A DNA stretch of 64,000 nt from Podospora pseudoanserina (taxonomy: Eukaryota; Ascomycota; Sordariomycetes; Sordariales; Podosporaceae). Position 1 is the stretch's first letter. The number at the start of each line of letters is the position of its first letter. Positions 10,355-21,505 of the stretch are shown one piece after another. Where the stretch lies: positions 3,038,001 to 3,102,000 of the forward strand of contig NC_085921.1 in assembly GCF_035222485.1 (NCBI RefSeq), written 5' to 3'. The notes beneath the pieces are model-generated. The model was not told the DNA's origin. It did not search any database and saw nothing but the letters and a program-made list of their open reading frames with translations. The position numbers and the translations under genes were made by a program.

Positions 10355-11283
10355 TTCCCCAACTTTATGCCAAAACCGTGACACTATAGAGCCGTCTATT
10401 CCCTCTGTGCAATTTTCTAAGCCCCTGTCTTTTCCCCGGCGAAAGTACTCTTAAGGGCTCTGCTTTTTCGGTATTGTAGAAGGCACAGTAAAGAGCTAAT
10501 GTAGCGAAAATGTAAGGCTGATAACGATAGAGTATATAAAGAAAAGTTTTACGGCAGTAATATAGATACGGAGGGATAAGAGAGAAGTCGTGTGGTACGT
10601 GATAAGACAGATGGAATGGCCTCTTTATGTAGCCAGAATTGGAAGAAGAAAAGTCGTACAGTAGACAGGTAGAAAGTGACGGATTTTTTCATATTAAAAT
10701 AGGTACGACCCAGAGTCCCCTAAAACGGAGAGCAAATACGCTAGCGAGCCGATTTCTTGGTCCCTGTTTTAATGGAAGAGTGGTTTAGGGGGCCTAAAAA
10801 CGGGACCCTCTCTATCCAGCCCCATTTTCGTCCCCGTAAGAGAGGGAGGCTCCAAATTTGGACTATGAGAGCGTCGCGTAAAGTTGGCATTTTTGTAGAA
10901 TGGTGGGCGTAGAGTGAGCGGTGGTGAGCTAAAGGTGAGTCGAAGGTGAGCCGAGGGTGAAGCGAGCCTGATTCTGGGCTAACCGCTCTTGGATGAGACA
11001 AAAAGGTTTTTAGAGACTGACTACCTGAGTAATCATTACCCCAAACTCGAAGGTAAGCTGATCATGATTCTCGACAGTACTTGATTCAAACGAACTCGAC
11101 ATTATCAAATTGTTGGGGGAATCACAGCCTGGTCGTGGCTACGAAGCGCAACCCAGCCTTCAACCACTACAAACGCAGATAATGAATATGTCTGTCCAAC
11201 CTTCTGGAGTCAGTCCCCCGATAGACTAGATTACAGAGAACATCGGTTTTCAACATGTATTTTCCGAGAGGCAGCCCTCGAAT
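10355..11283. other. intergenic with short GGTGAG-type repeats
   Basis: No gene recognised. At about 10914-10968 there is an imperfect 11-12 bp tandem motif, roughly aaggtgagycg repeated about four times. A minus-strand open frame at 10741-11001 has no recognisable motif. Confidence 0.45.
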
Positions 11284-11765
11284 ATGTCTGTCATTGCACA
11301 AGGAAGCGTTCAACAAAGTATTGACCCTTCAGGAGCGGATCAACTTGAAGGCCACGAGAACCCGGTGTCTGTATTGTCCCAGATCGAAGAGCTAGGGGAA
11401 GACCATCCTGAAACCTTGGCTTCTGCTGGAGCAGGCAACGCGATCCTTTCAAATGCACCTACATTGTAAGTTACCATCTACCGTTTGTCAACGCATCATT
11501 AATCATGTACTTTAGATCTACCGAAGAACAGAGTCTCGTGTGTCCTGTCCCAGGGTGCCCCCAAGCCAACAAACTCTTCACTCGGCGGTCGACTCTGAAG
11601 AGGCACATGGAAAACAGACACAAGCCTTCTCCCACAGCAAAGAGTTTCGAGTGCCCATACCCAAATTGCAAGCGCGTGGGTAAAAGATCAGCATTTGATC
11701 GTAAAGATGGGTTCGAACGGCATCTTCTCAACTGCAAAGCTTCACCCCGCAAGGGCCTCATCTAG
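11284..11765 (+). CDS. C2H2 zinc-finger protein
   Basis: Exons 11284-11465 and 11516-11765; the 50-bp intron has gtaagt and tttag ends and keeps frame. The product of 143 aa has an acidic N-terminus and two fingers: CPVPGCPQANKLFTRRSTL then KRHMENRH, and CPYPNCKRVGKR...FDRKDGFERHLLNC. It is likely a nuclear DNA-binding protein. The stop at 11763 overlaps a good donor (ctaGTAAGT), so the real gene may run on. Downstream DNA in one frame reads RRRLAALEERERECREER, a coiled-coil, but stops interrupt it. It may therefore be the 5' part of a broken longer gene that includes the next frame. Confidence 0.65.
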
Positions 11766-12236
11766 TAAGTCAGGTACCTCACTTGGAGCATTAATATCAC
11801 GTGGGGGCTCAAGTGAGGTGGTCAGCCGCAGCGTTTCGAAGCAGAAGGCAAAAGTGGAGGATTGGAAGTAAGAGCACAGGAGGCGGCTGGCAGCTCTTGA
11901 AGAGAGGGAGAGGGAGTGTCGGGAGGAAAGAGCAAAGTTGGAGGAGTTCGAGTGTCGGATTTGGGAGTTGGATGATGAATAGTTGAAGGAAGGTTCGACT
12001 TGTTTGGAGTTTAACACCACCTGACCTGTCGACTGGGGATTGGTGCACAGGCAGGGACAGCCTTGCGCATCCCAAGAACTCCAGGTGTAGGTGGTGGTAT
12101 GGCCTATTTGAGAGGTCTCATTCCACACAGCTGCACATGGGAAACCGGGAAGCCCATCGCCAAATATGATTCTGGTTAAAATCTGGAAAGTCCAGGAGGC
12201 CTTGTTAGTAGCACTTTCCTTTTCGTGACTTTGCAC
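11766..12236 (+). other. Possible decayed coiled-coil exon
   Basis: Around 11835-11985 one plus frame encodes SKQKAKVEDWK, a TAA stop, then EHRRRLAALEERERE and a continuing heptad-like acidic/basic stretch to a stop at about 11983. This is typical coiled-coil composition and unlikely by chance. The internal stop and lack of a clean splice suggest decay of the adjoining zinc-finger gene. Confidence 0.4.
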
Positions 12237-13031
12237 ATGTCGTTTTCATCAACCCTCTCTTCTTGCGACTCTGGGGATTCGTCGAGGATTTCATATGGCA
12301 GTTTCTTATCAATAGTCTCATCGCTTGTTTTGCAGCATTACATCAAAAGATCTGTGTACATCTTCCTATGCGAAACGGACCTCTCTCTTTCATCAGACTT
12401 ACTGTACCACTCATCGCAGTTGTCACGTTATAGCAAACATATTGGACCACGCACGCTTGACGAGCACATGTGTGAACGTTATTCCTGCCGCTGGCGCGGT
12501 TGCGAATATTCCACTCGTCCAGGAGTCTTCTTCACCGATTCATATCGACATGATCACGAGAAGAGGTGCAAACACAGACCGGTAGCCTTACCGCAACCAC
12601 AAGCGCAACAGAACAACGCTATCGCACCTACAGCGGGAGTTCCAACGCTACAAGAGCGGATAATTGCGGATACAAGGGGCAGGTTCAGAGCTTTCAACCG
12701 TCGTCTAGAGAAGCAGTATGGCAACAAGAATGTGAGAGAGGACTCAGAGGAGGAAGGATGGCATGCAGTCGCACGTCTTGAGGAGCGGCGTGGGAATCTC
12801 AAAGTGAAGCCTAAATACGACCTGCGTGACGCGAAAGACGACCCGCATGAGGCAAAACAGTTGTTAGAACCAGGTTGGGAGAGCCTGTGCAACCTTTCTC
12901 CTGAACCGGAAGAGCCTGTGAAAAAGAAGGAAGGGAATGCGAAAAGGAAGGAGGGGAATGTGAAGCGGGGGAACCCAGACGTGGGAATGGAGGACTTGCA
13001 TGTGGAAATGGCAGATGCACCACCTGTGTGA
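12237..13031 (+). CDS. C2HC/C2H2-like zinc-finger hypothetical protein
   Basis: Open frame of 264 codons from the ATG at 12237; a later ATG at 12468 may be the true start because the first 80 codons have unusual hydrophobic composition and include possible intron signals. Near 12480 it encodes YSCRWRGCEYSTRPG...YRHDHEKRC, a finger-like Cys/Cys/His/Cys arrangement. The C-terminal half is highly charged, with lysine-rich tandem pieces (KKKEGNAKRKEGNVKRGN). It runs in the same direction as the zinc-finger frame at 11284 and the two could be parts of one gene. Function unknown beyond probable nucleic-acid binding. Confidence 0.5.
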   Translation: MSFSSTLSSCDSGDSSRISYGSFLSIVSSLVLQHYIKRSVYIFLCETDLSLSSDLLYHSSQLSRYSKHIGPRTLDEHMCERYSCRWRGCEYSTRPGVFFTDSYRHDHEKRCKHRPVALPQPQAQQNNAIAPTAGVPTLQERIIADTRGRFRAFNRRLEKQYGNKNVREDSEEEGWHAVARLEERRGNLKVKPKYDLRDAKDDPHEAKQLLEPGWESLCNLSPEPEEPVKKKEGNAKRKEGNVKRGNPDVGMEDLHVEMADAPPV

Positions 13032-13280
13032 AAGGAGGAAGAGGAGCCTGAGAGGGAGGAATCACCTCGTTTTCTGAGATGGCATTACTCTCATGTAGGA
13101 AGGAGATAGAGGTGAGAGATTCAATTGCGTAGGTAACGATTAGCAGCGCACGTATGATTAGCAGCGGTATTGCGAAGAAATAAAAAGAATTGTTATTTGT
13201 TTATCATTCTCCTCAAAGTACTTGGGTACTGTCCTTACAACAACGCCCTCTCCACACCAAATAAGTTTAGTAGTCCCCCT

Positions 13281-13766
13281 TCACAGCGCATCACACTTGG
13301 GAGGCACATACGGCCTCCCCAAATGATTACAAACATACGCACTTGAGCACCACTTCCCATCATCCAGCCGGTAAACCTTGTCATAGTGATATGAGTAGCA
13401 CTTCAGGGGCTTTTCCAGCTCGTATTTATGCCACGCGTCACCCGCGGCATTTGGGTCCTTGATGTTGGGGTTGATGTGCACTGTGAACACATCCCCGTTG
13501 GGCATGGTGGCGGAGACGCCTCCCTTTTGACCCCAGGGGTAGGCCCCGGTCCAGGGGACGTTGACCATCATCTTTGGGCGATAGGTGTCGAGTCCGTTGC
13601 CGGTCCAGACGGGGCCGGAGTAGTAGATCATCTCTCGGGAGGTGGAGCCGCCGTTGTGGCCCAGGCCGATGCCGCAGTCGGCGAGGATGAGGTTTTCTTC
13701 GGGGGTGCGCTGGGTGAGGGTCAGGGGTAGGGAGAGAAGGAGGAGGGTGATTTGGGGGAGGTGCAT
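13281..13766 (-). CDS. Small secreted cysteine-containing protein, effector-like
   Basis: Single exon of 161 aa. Residues 1-18 are a clear signal peptide (basic-free, leucine-rich LLLLSLPLTLT, cleavage near TQR). The mature protein has four cysteines (ADCGIG, LKCYSYHYD, GKWCSSAYVC) and no membrane segment or glycosyl anchor. The pattern DCGIG...STSREMIYYSG...VPWTGAYPW recurs in uncharacterised secreted ascomycete proteins as I recall them; no enzyme fold is evident. It is divergently transcribed from the NPP1-like gene, about 660 bp away, so the two may share control. Confidence 0.75.
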   Translation of the reverse strand: MHLPQITLLLLSLPLTLTQRTPEENLILADCGIGLGHNGGSTSREMIYYSGPVWTGNGLDTYRPKMMVNVPWTGAYPWGQKGGVSATMPNGDVFTVHINPNIKDPNAAGDAWHKYELEKPLKCYSYHYDKVYRLDDGKWCSSAYVCNHLGRPYVPPKCDAL

Positions 13767-14427
13767 TGTGGTTGTGTGAATGTGTTTGATTTGAAATAAG
13801 CGTGATGGGGTAGATGAGAGTCCTAGGTTGTTGTTGGGGTTGAGTCGTAGGAAGAGTGTGGAAACTTGTTGGCTCGCGACGATCTTGACGCTGTTATGCG
13901 GAAAGAGGTGTTGCTGATATATACACCTTCAGCCTGTATGAATAGTTATATCTCATGACTTATTCTTTCTCGGGTATAAACATCTCTTTTGACGATATCC
14001 GCTGTCAAAAAGACAACAAAGGTCCAGAGTAAACCGAGGGAAGCATGCGTGCTTTCGGCAATGTCAGCAAATCAACTCAGCCCCTTATCCCCCATTCGCT
14101 GCTGCAACAATCATGAACTGACAACAATGCAGCGCTGAGTACAAGCGAGCTCTGAGTTATGATCTCGACCAACCACGGTTATCGTCGGGCAAATCCTTCG
14201 GGTGGCTAAGCAGCTGTAGCATCGGTTCCACTATGCTAGATGGCATGTTGACACGGACATAGGCGACGGGAAAGGGATATGCGAAGATAAGGTAGCTCAG
14301 CAAATTGCATACAATCATGTCAAAGCCAGTTGATGTATAAAAGATATCATTTTCACTCACACAAATCTTAGTATCCTTCTCGTCACACCTCTCATTGTCT
14401 CTGTAACTTCAGACACATCCTCTCAAC
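13767..14427. promoter_or_regulatory. Shared divergent promoter of two secreted-protein genes
   Basis: This 661-bp gap separates two genes pointing away from each other. A TATAAAAG box at 14336-14343 lies about 92 bp before the ATG of the plus-strand gene. A TATATA run at about 13918-13923 could serve the minus-strand gene about 150 bp away. No specific regulator site was recognised. Confidence 0.55.
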
Positions 14428-15159
14428 ATGAAACCCTCCATCATCGGCCTCCTGTTCGGAGCTTTCGCCCTCGCAGGCGCAAACCTCCTCAACCCCCTAC
14501 CACCCAACGCGGACCAGCGCGCCATCGACTTCCAACCCTACGTCGACGCCGACACCGACGCCTGCGACCCCACCGCCGCCATCGACAGAGACGGCTACAC
14601 CCTCAACGAAGGCCTCGTCCCTTTCAAGAATGGCAACTGCCGCAAAGGCCGCCTCGCCCGCTCCCAAACCTACGTCCGCACCCGCTGCAACCACTATTGG
14701 TGCGCCTACCTCTACGGGTACTACTTCGAAAAGGACGAAGGCTTCCTCGGCGGTTCGCACACGCACGACTGGGAGCACATTATTGTGTGGGCTCTCCACA
14801 ACGAAATCTTCTTTGTGTCCTGGTCAGCCCATGGAAACTACACCACTGCTCACCGATCGGGAGTGCTGTTTGACGGGACTCACCCCAAGTTTGTTTCTCA
14901 CCGTGGGTGGACTACGCATTCGTGGAGGAGGGCAGAGAAGAAGGATGACCCTCCTGAAAATGAGACCAAGAAGTGGTCGCAGGCGCCGCTGATTGCGCTC
15001 GAGAAGATGCCGTGCGGGTTCAATAGGAGGCTGCTGAATCATAATTGGGGGAGAGCTCATATGGATTTGAAGAGGGACCGGTTTGGCGATGCTCTGAACA
15101 AGGCTATTCCGGCTGATGCGAAGAACAATGAGAAGTTTGATCCGTATAGTGACAGTTGA
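14428..15159 (+). CDS. Necrosis-inducing NPP1/Nep1-like protein (NLP)
   Basis: Single exon of 243 aa with a signal peptide at residues 1-18. The NPP1 domain fills the rest. The conserved central heptapeptide, canonically GHRHDWE, is present as SHTHDWE, so its acidic and second histidine positions are kept while the first Gly and the Arg are changed. Before it lie CNHYWCAYLYGYYFEKD, with the hydrophobic strand typical of the family. There are five cysteines in the mature part. Family members are secreted and many damage dicot plant membranes, but many are non-toxic; activity cannot be predicted here, the more so with the altered heptad. The gene looks intact. Confidence 0.9.
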   Translation: MKPSIIGLLFGAFALAGANLLNPLPPNADQRAIDFQPYVDADTDACDPTAAIDRDGYTLNEGLVPFKNGNCRKGRLARSQTYVRTRCNHYWCAYLYGYYFEKDEGFLGGSHTHDWEHIIVWALHNEIFFVSWSAHGNYTTAHRSGVLFDGTHPKFVSHRGWTTHSWRRAEKKDDPPENETKKWSQAPLIALEKMPCGFNRRLLNHNWGRAHMDLKRDRFGDALNKAIPADAKNNEKFDPYSDS

Positions 15160-15340
15160 AGAAGGTGGCTGAATCGGTAAAGGCTGGCGTGGTGGGAGGA
15201 TGCAATGGTTAAGAAGTATTTCTTATGGACGTGTATTTGTCCGTAGCTCTGCCAAACAATTAGAAGGAAATGTACACCAGATAAAGCTAGAGAAGTATCC
15301 AAGACAAAATCCTGCCTCTTCACCTTGACCTGATCCCCTA

Positions 15341-18300
15341 CTAAAACATATGCACCCCCACAGCGGAATGGTACATCCCCGGCAACAACCCCTTGTTGTC
15401 ACTCACATTCTCCACAGCCGTCCTTAGGATTGCCGGTGTTCTCTTCAACACCGCCGTGCTCAATTTTCGCTCAAGCCTCTCTGCCCTCCACAACCAAAAC
15501 TTCTCTTGCGCCAAAAACACCGTGAACTCTCCCAGCTCCCTGGCGGCCTCCTTGCTCTGTTCCTTGAACTTTCTCCATGACGAACCACCTTCCTCGTCCT
15601 TTTCATCAGCATCGAAGAGAGTTGATTCCTCATCTTCAGACTCGCTGTCTTTGTCGACGACAGTCCCTTCTTCGTCGTCGTCGTCCATACTGTGTCCCTC
15701 TGGCATAACCCCAGCAGCTACGTCGGCGAGAGTCTTCTTCGCCTGCTTGAGCTTGGCCTCTCCATGTTTTGCGTTCTCCCGGCTCTTAAGATAGCGCTCA
15801 AGAAGGTGGCACATCTTGCTCTTCTTGCGCTCCATGTAGACTTGCCAAGCTTTCACTAAACCGGGCTCTGGCGTAGAGTTGGTAAAATCAATCTCACCGG
15901 TGGGGATGCGGTGTCCATAGAATTTGCCGCGAGCGGAGCCCAGCTCGAGATGGCAAAGAAACCACTTGGCACCCGGCACTCCTGAGAAACGAGCGAGCAC
16001 CCTGACATATTTGTTAGCTTTTCTCGTGTTGGCCCCTTGTAGGGTGACTTACCATTCTCCTGCCACCAACTCCAGTTGCGGCTCCTGAATGAACTCGATC
16101 ATTCTACTGACCAACCGTTCCTCCTCCGTTTCCTTGTCAATATCAACCAAACTGTCGCCCTTCTTTTTCTCTTGTCCCCTTTCCAACGTCTCCCCGCCAT
16201 TTGCGGGGCTGATTGAAGATGCCACCACCTCAGCTCCTATCTGAGCCGACCTCTTCTCCGCCTTGCCCTTGTGTTGCTCCTTCAACACCCGGCTTTCAAT
16301 CCCCTCCACCGCATTCAGCTCCTGCTCCAACAGCCTCTTCTCACACGAGAAGCCCGAAATCACTCTGGCAAATCCGGTACTGATCGAGCACCAACCCGAA
16401 ATCCTGTCCTTCGGTGTCACAGCCTTGGCAATCCGGGCTCGCAGCCGATCGCAATCCAAGAAGGTGACAATGACTCGTTGAATATCGAATAGACTTTCTA
16501 TTCCCGAGTTGTTGACGATGATGGGGTTCGGACAAATCGTGCTACTCTCGTCAAAGTCGAAACCGAAGCCGAGGCGAGTCTTGACATCGGCCTTCTTCGA
16601 GTGCTGATCCAGCTCGGCAAGGACTGACTTGTGGTCAACATCGAGAATGGTCTTCGGCAATTCCTTTGGTTGAAGATTTCGTTCTTGTATGTCTTCCACC
16701 GACGCAGAGAGATACTCGAGGTGCCCCTTGACCTCAGAGTCATAGGGCACCCACTCTGGCCTTGACGGACCATCTGACAAGACATTCTCGTTTGTGAGGG
16801 CCTGAGGTGTTGGTGGTACCGGTGGAGGGGCTTCAACAATTGGCGATGGGGCAGACTCAGCAACCGGATCCGGTGTCGCTCTGCCGATACCAAAAGAAGA
16901 AGACTTCTTCGTGAACGAAGAGAGCCTGGAGGCTTTCTTGGGCGACTCCACAACTGGCTCCTCCTTCTTTGAACCTCCTATGCCGATCTTGAATCCCGAC
17001 ATTGACAGCGACGGACTCGGGAGCGACAGCGATGGGCTCGGCAGCGACATTGTTGGGCTAGGAAGAGATGAAAATGAGAAGCCTTTGGTGAGCCCTCCTG
17101 TTAGCCCTGTGCCCCTGCGCTCAAGGACGGTACCATCACCGCCACTGGCCGGGGCTTCTCCAGGTACCGCTCTCTTCTCAGCAACCTTCTTCACGCAATG
17201 CTTGAGAATATAAGCCACGACCTTTCCAACACTGATGAAACGCTCCTTCAGCTGGTGGAAGTCGGACCCCCGCACCACGCCAATAACTCCAACAATCCAG
17301 TCAAACGGAATGTCCTTTTGATCCTTGTCTTTGACTGCATCAATAGCTCGTCGCAGCACGGAGATGGTTTCGCCATAAGTCTTCATGATCTCGTCCATCT
17401 TGCCCTGAGTAACCTGAGAGAGCTGGAGGTTGTAATGTTTGCCATGGTCCTTTTGGTTGCCATAAGCTTGTTGTGAAGATGGGTATAAAGAACGACCGCG
17501 GACGGGACTCCCCGCGGCCATTCCAGTCCAGTTGAAAACCGAGACATCATTGTGGGTGATGATAACCTGATCCAGCAGCCGTGCCAGTGCTGTGGCATAG
17601 CCTTCTGCAGGAAAGGTAGGAAACCGCACGCCCAGGACGCCCATCAGAGCATAAGCGCGGTCAATGGCGACTGTTGCCCTTCGACATCCAGAGGCCTCGA
17701 GTACATTTTCTGCAGAAAAGCCACACCGCTTCTTCCCGTCCTGCCAGTCGCCCAGCTTCTCAACTTTGCTGAACTTGGCCACGTACTTCCTGTCGTCCAG
17801 GACGAGCTGTAGGGTCTCGTCAACCAAACATCGAAGCACGAAGTTGATGGCGTTAAGAGCGTCTTCTTCTCCAATCTCCACCTCTTTCTTCAGCACATGA
17901 TGCGTAAGACGGGCGAGAAGGATAGTTTTTGGATCATTCTCGCTGCCCTCGACGAGGTCCACGGCTGCGTTGTATACCACATGCGCCAGCTGTGAAGTGA
18001 CTGTCTCCATCGCCAGATCTCCTGGAAATTGGACGCCCAGGTTGTGAAGCAGCATTATCAGGAGATGCGCCCTCTCGATCTGAGCAGTCTCTATCTTTGC
18101 CTTGCTCATCACGTCACCAGCACCCCCCATTTCCCGGTTTGGCGGACTTGTGTGCTCTTTCTCGGTCCACTCATGAATATACTTCATCTCATCAGGAACG
18201 TAGCCGGCCAGCAGGTCTCGAAGAACTTCAGCGGTTAGAATGCCGTCGCCAAAGGCGAAGAAGTTCTGTTTGTCTCGTTGCGTGTATAGAGCAATGAATG

Positions 18301-19732
18301 GAACGAGATGATAGAGGTAACCGAGGCTTTCAACTGGGCGGCTGATAGTGGCCCAGTCCGCATTCACGTAGAAGGTGGTCTTGCTCATGATGAGCTCTTG
18401 GAGAGTCCATGCTCTGGTTGACCATTCTGGTTTCCAATCCACAATGTGCTCGAATCCTTGAACTGTGCTCCTTTCCCGGAGGGGCAGATCCTTCAGATAT
18501 GGCTCTGGCTGTTCACCATGCTCCTTCTGGAACTCACGCCAGTCCTGTGCAGCATCGGTGCCTGAAGCATCCCACTCGTCATCCTCTAGCACTTTGTTAT
18601 CCAGCTGGACAAGAGTAAATTCGGCATCTGCGTACCAATCGCCCATGAGAGAAAGCGACTGCGACAGCTCGCCAAAATCCATCTTGTTGATGCAACAGGT
18701 GTCGTTCCACAAGTAGCACTTCTCGCGTTGCCGAAAGAGCTTTGTCTTGAAGATTTCGCCTGCCTTCTTGACACTCCGGTCAATCTTGATGGCGGATTTC
18801 CACTTCTCCAAAAGCGGCACAATCCCGTCAATAGCATCTCGGAGCATGGAATGGTTCTTGAAGTAGTCGATCTCCCCAACAGCGGCCGCGTAATGCTTCT
18901 CGGCAATCTCCACCTGCTTCTTTGCCTTGTCGAGAGCTTCTTTTTTCTCCTGAACCACAGGAGGCATCTGCAAGCGTTCACCACCCGCATCATCTATGGC
19001 CCTGCGAGTGCTGCTGATGAGGTTGCTGAAGATCTTGCTCTCCATCTCGGCAAACCTGAGTTCGGCCCTTTTCTTTTGCTCCTCACCCTTAGCCCAGTTC
19101 AGGTAGTCTTCGGCACTTTTATCCTTAAGTCGCCGGTCCAGCAGATTGGCCAGACTGAAGGTCTCTAGAGTGCCCGACGACTGTGTGGCGAGATACAGCT
19201 CCTTCACTGTTGCCTCTTGCGCGGAGATGTCGAGATGGCACTGCTCTAGCAACATCTGCACGTCACTCTTCTGAGATGCGGTTCCCATTGCTTGTAGCCC
19301 GGCCTTAGCACGCTCCAGGTACTTTCCACGCGCCCGCGTAATGTCGCCGAGCGAGACTTCTGCTCCCTTCCACCGATGGGAGAGCATGCAGTACTGGCCT
19401 CGCTCCCCAATTGCTGGACGATGGACCAGATTGCCGGTTTCAAGGTCAAACATGCGGCCAGGTGTTTGAACCGAAGGGGGGTCCGAGGTGGTCAGTATTT
19501 CCACGTCTTGAAGCCCAGAGAATGGGTGACCTTTTTCTTCAACAAAGGTAGGCCTGAAGCCGCCGTTGGGTCCGAACCACACATTCATGATGGCTCTAAG
19601 CTTCTCGTGACTGGCGCCCAGCTCCTTGAAAATTCTCTGGAGGTCCTCCGGCGTGAAGTCGGTTGCTTTGACCGCATCCAGCATCGCCCCCCTGATGACA
19701 TCCAAGGCGGCGGAGGTGGTTGTCGATGCCAT
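15341..19732 (-). CDS. Large HET-domain (heterokaryon incompatibility) protein
   Basis: Two exons, 19732-16053 and 16001-15341, with a 51-bp intron (gtaagt...cag) that restores frame as EW|VLARFSG. About 1446 aa. HET signature pieces are YCMLSHRWKGAE (residues about 114-125) and WNDTCCINKMDFGELSQSL (about 340), followed by WYADAEFTLVQLD. The two halves are separated by about 220 residues rich in Lys/Glu coiled coil, an unusual insertion. A W(S/T)RAWTLQE motif follows near residue 435. The C-terminal half has Ser/Pro-rich repeats and more coiled coil. HET proteins trigger cell death on non-self contact in fungi. The ATG at 19732 has context TCAAAAATGGC; an in-frame ATG at 19816 is less likely. 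Confidence 0.9.
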
Positions 19733-20395
19733 TTTTGACGGGTTGGATTCGTTTCCAGCGACGATGAAGCGTGTAGAACGGTGGGTTGGGCAACGTGTAT
19801 ATTCCAAGCTTGTCACAGCAATGACAGAATTGCCTGCTCTCGTGGTCGTGGAGCAACTTCAACGCCTTAACTCAGGCCACAAATGAAGAAAGAAGCCCAT
19901 CATCCCCATAAATTTGTCGGGCATCATCTGTCCCACATCGGGCCGACTTGCACTAAAGAAAGAGAGGGGTATCTTAGCTAGAGGGCAGTTGCAAAGGCGT
20001 CCTAAGAGGTGATCCTGCCTCAGTTATGATTGGGGTGCCAAGACAGCCGTGCAGCAAATCCACGATGAGCTTCTCCCAGTTCCCTACCATTTCTCAGCGC
20101 TTTCTGCGGGGTTCGGGCACCTATCTCTAATGCAGTTTTGACGATCATTCTAGTCTGGTTGGTGCTCCGTCGTTTTCAGCTCAGTCCGGACAGCCACATT
20201 TGTCGTATCTTCTTCATATCGGGCACCTTGGGACGGGCGGCTTGTTGCCCAAAGGGTGTTCCCAAGCCAATGATAGATTCCATTCAGTTTCTCCAATGTG
20301 AGGGGTTGTTCTGAGGGCCTGGGACAGATTTATTGTAACAGATGGCCTGAAGTCAGCCGCTGCTGGAGCAACACGGCCAACGCCCGTCTTCCAAA
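19733..20395. other. intergenic between HET gene and decayed frame
   Basis: About 660 bp. The left part is the HET gene promoter, with ggaatatacacg near 19793-19804. Nothing else recognised. Confidence 0.5.
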
Positions 20396-21285
20396 ATGGC
20401 CTCTTACCACCGTGTGCTGGAGGTCTTCGGTCGCTCAATCGATCAGAAGTCCCTCGAATGCGATTAGTAAGGTCTCTCCATGTCTTCCACACACTTACTA
20501 ACCAAGAGCATAGCGACATTCACCCTTGGGACATCCTCATCAATAGCGAACGATGGTCAGGAAAGGTCCGGCTGATAGGTTTCGTGGACTCGTTCTTCCT
20601 GATCTGTTACTCGGGCGTGTCCCGCTTCGAGCATGGTCTATTGATCTACAGTCAGCTCCAACAACACCCCATGTATGTGACAGGATACTTACCTGGCCAG
20701 AGGATGACGAGATCATACGAAACACGTTGAAGTCCGCCAATGTCATCGCAGAGAGTCTTGATCTTGAGGTGCAGAATCCCAAGCGAGTCAAGGAGAACAA
20801 TGGTCGGTCATTATCGCCCATCCTTACCATCGATACTTCTCATGGCTAATCTTGTTGAGCCTCAGAGGAACCGACGTACTTCAAATTCGTCAGTGAGAAG
20901 GGCGGCCTCGACTACAACATCACGACCCTCGGGCATCCCGTTGGCCTTACGACCCAATACCCCGCGTCTTCGCTCAAGAAGTATGACATCAAGTTGAGAA
21001 AAGGGAGAGATATAGTCATGCGGAGTAAGAGCCCAGGCGTCATTGTTGCCACAAGCTAACTCGTTCCGAGAACGCATCCGTCGTGGCGTCACTCAACACA
21101 ACTTTTTCGGCCTCCTGCACGATTCCATCCGGCTCGGTGTTGTCACGCAAGCTGAGTTGATCGGAACTATTATTGGCAAAACTATCGGTGGGTCGACGTT
21201 TGAGGATGTCGCTGGGAAGTACCTCGATGCTCTTTCGGGGGCCAAGGGGTCGAGAAACTTGGCCCTGTCTGGAGAGAGGACATAG
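20396..21285 (+). pseudogene. Possible decayed multi-exon gene, unrecognised
   Basis: An ATG in good context at 20396 (CCAAAATGGCC) opens MASYHRVLEVFGRSIDQ, followed by a donor at 20467 and a ctaac branch site. Further plus-strand stretches look coding: HVCDRILTWPEDDEIIRN (about 20670), LDYNITTLGHPVGLTTQYP (about 20910) and GVVTQAELIGTIIGKTIGG (about 21140). They lie in different frames and I could not join them without stops. No family recognised. It may be a degraded gene, or a real gene whose exons I cannot resolve. Confidence 0.3.
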
Positions 21286-21505
21286 CATACTGGCTTCACC
21301 TCAACTAGCTGTCGGGATCCCAAACCCACCAGCGGCGTAACTTCCCAACCCATCAATTTAGCTACCAGTCCCCCGAAAATACCTTTCCTGTCAGTGACCT
21401 CCCCATTGCCTATCCTGTTTGCGACCGCAGCTGGCAACGTATCCCATAATCCTCCAAATCCTCAGCCTTCCTTGCGCACCCGGTTCGTTTCCCGCTCCAT
21501 AGCTA

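Noticed and set aside
11742-12236. A 164-codon minus-strand open frame
   Set aside because: Ser/Asn-rich with no motif; the opposite strand shows coiled-coil coding in this stretch.
14497-14799. A 100-codon minus-strand frame rich in Val/Ala/Gly
   Set aside because: Shadow of the GC-rich third positions of the NPP1-like gene.
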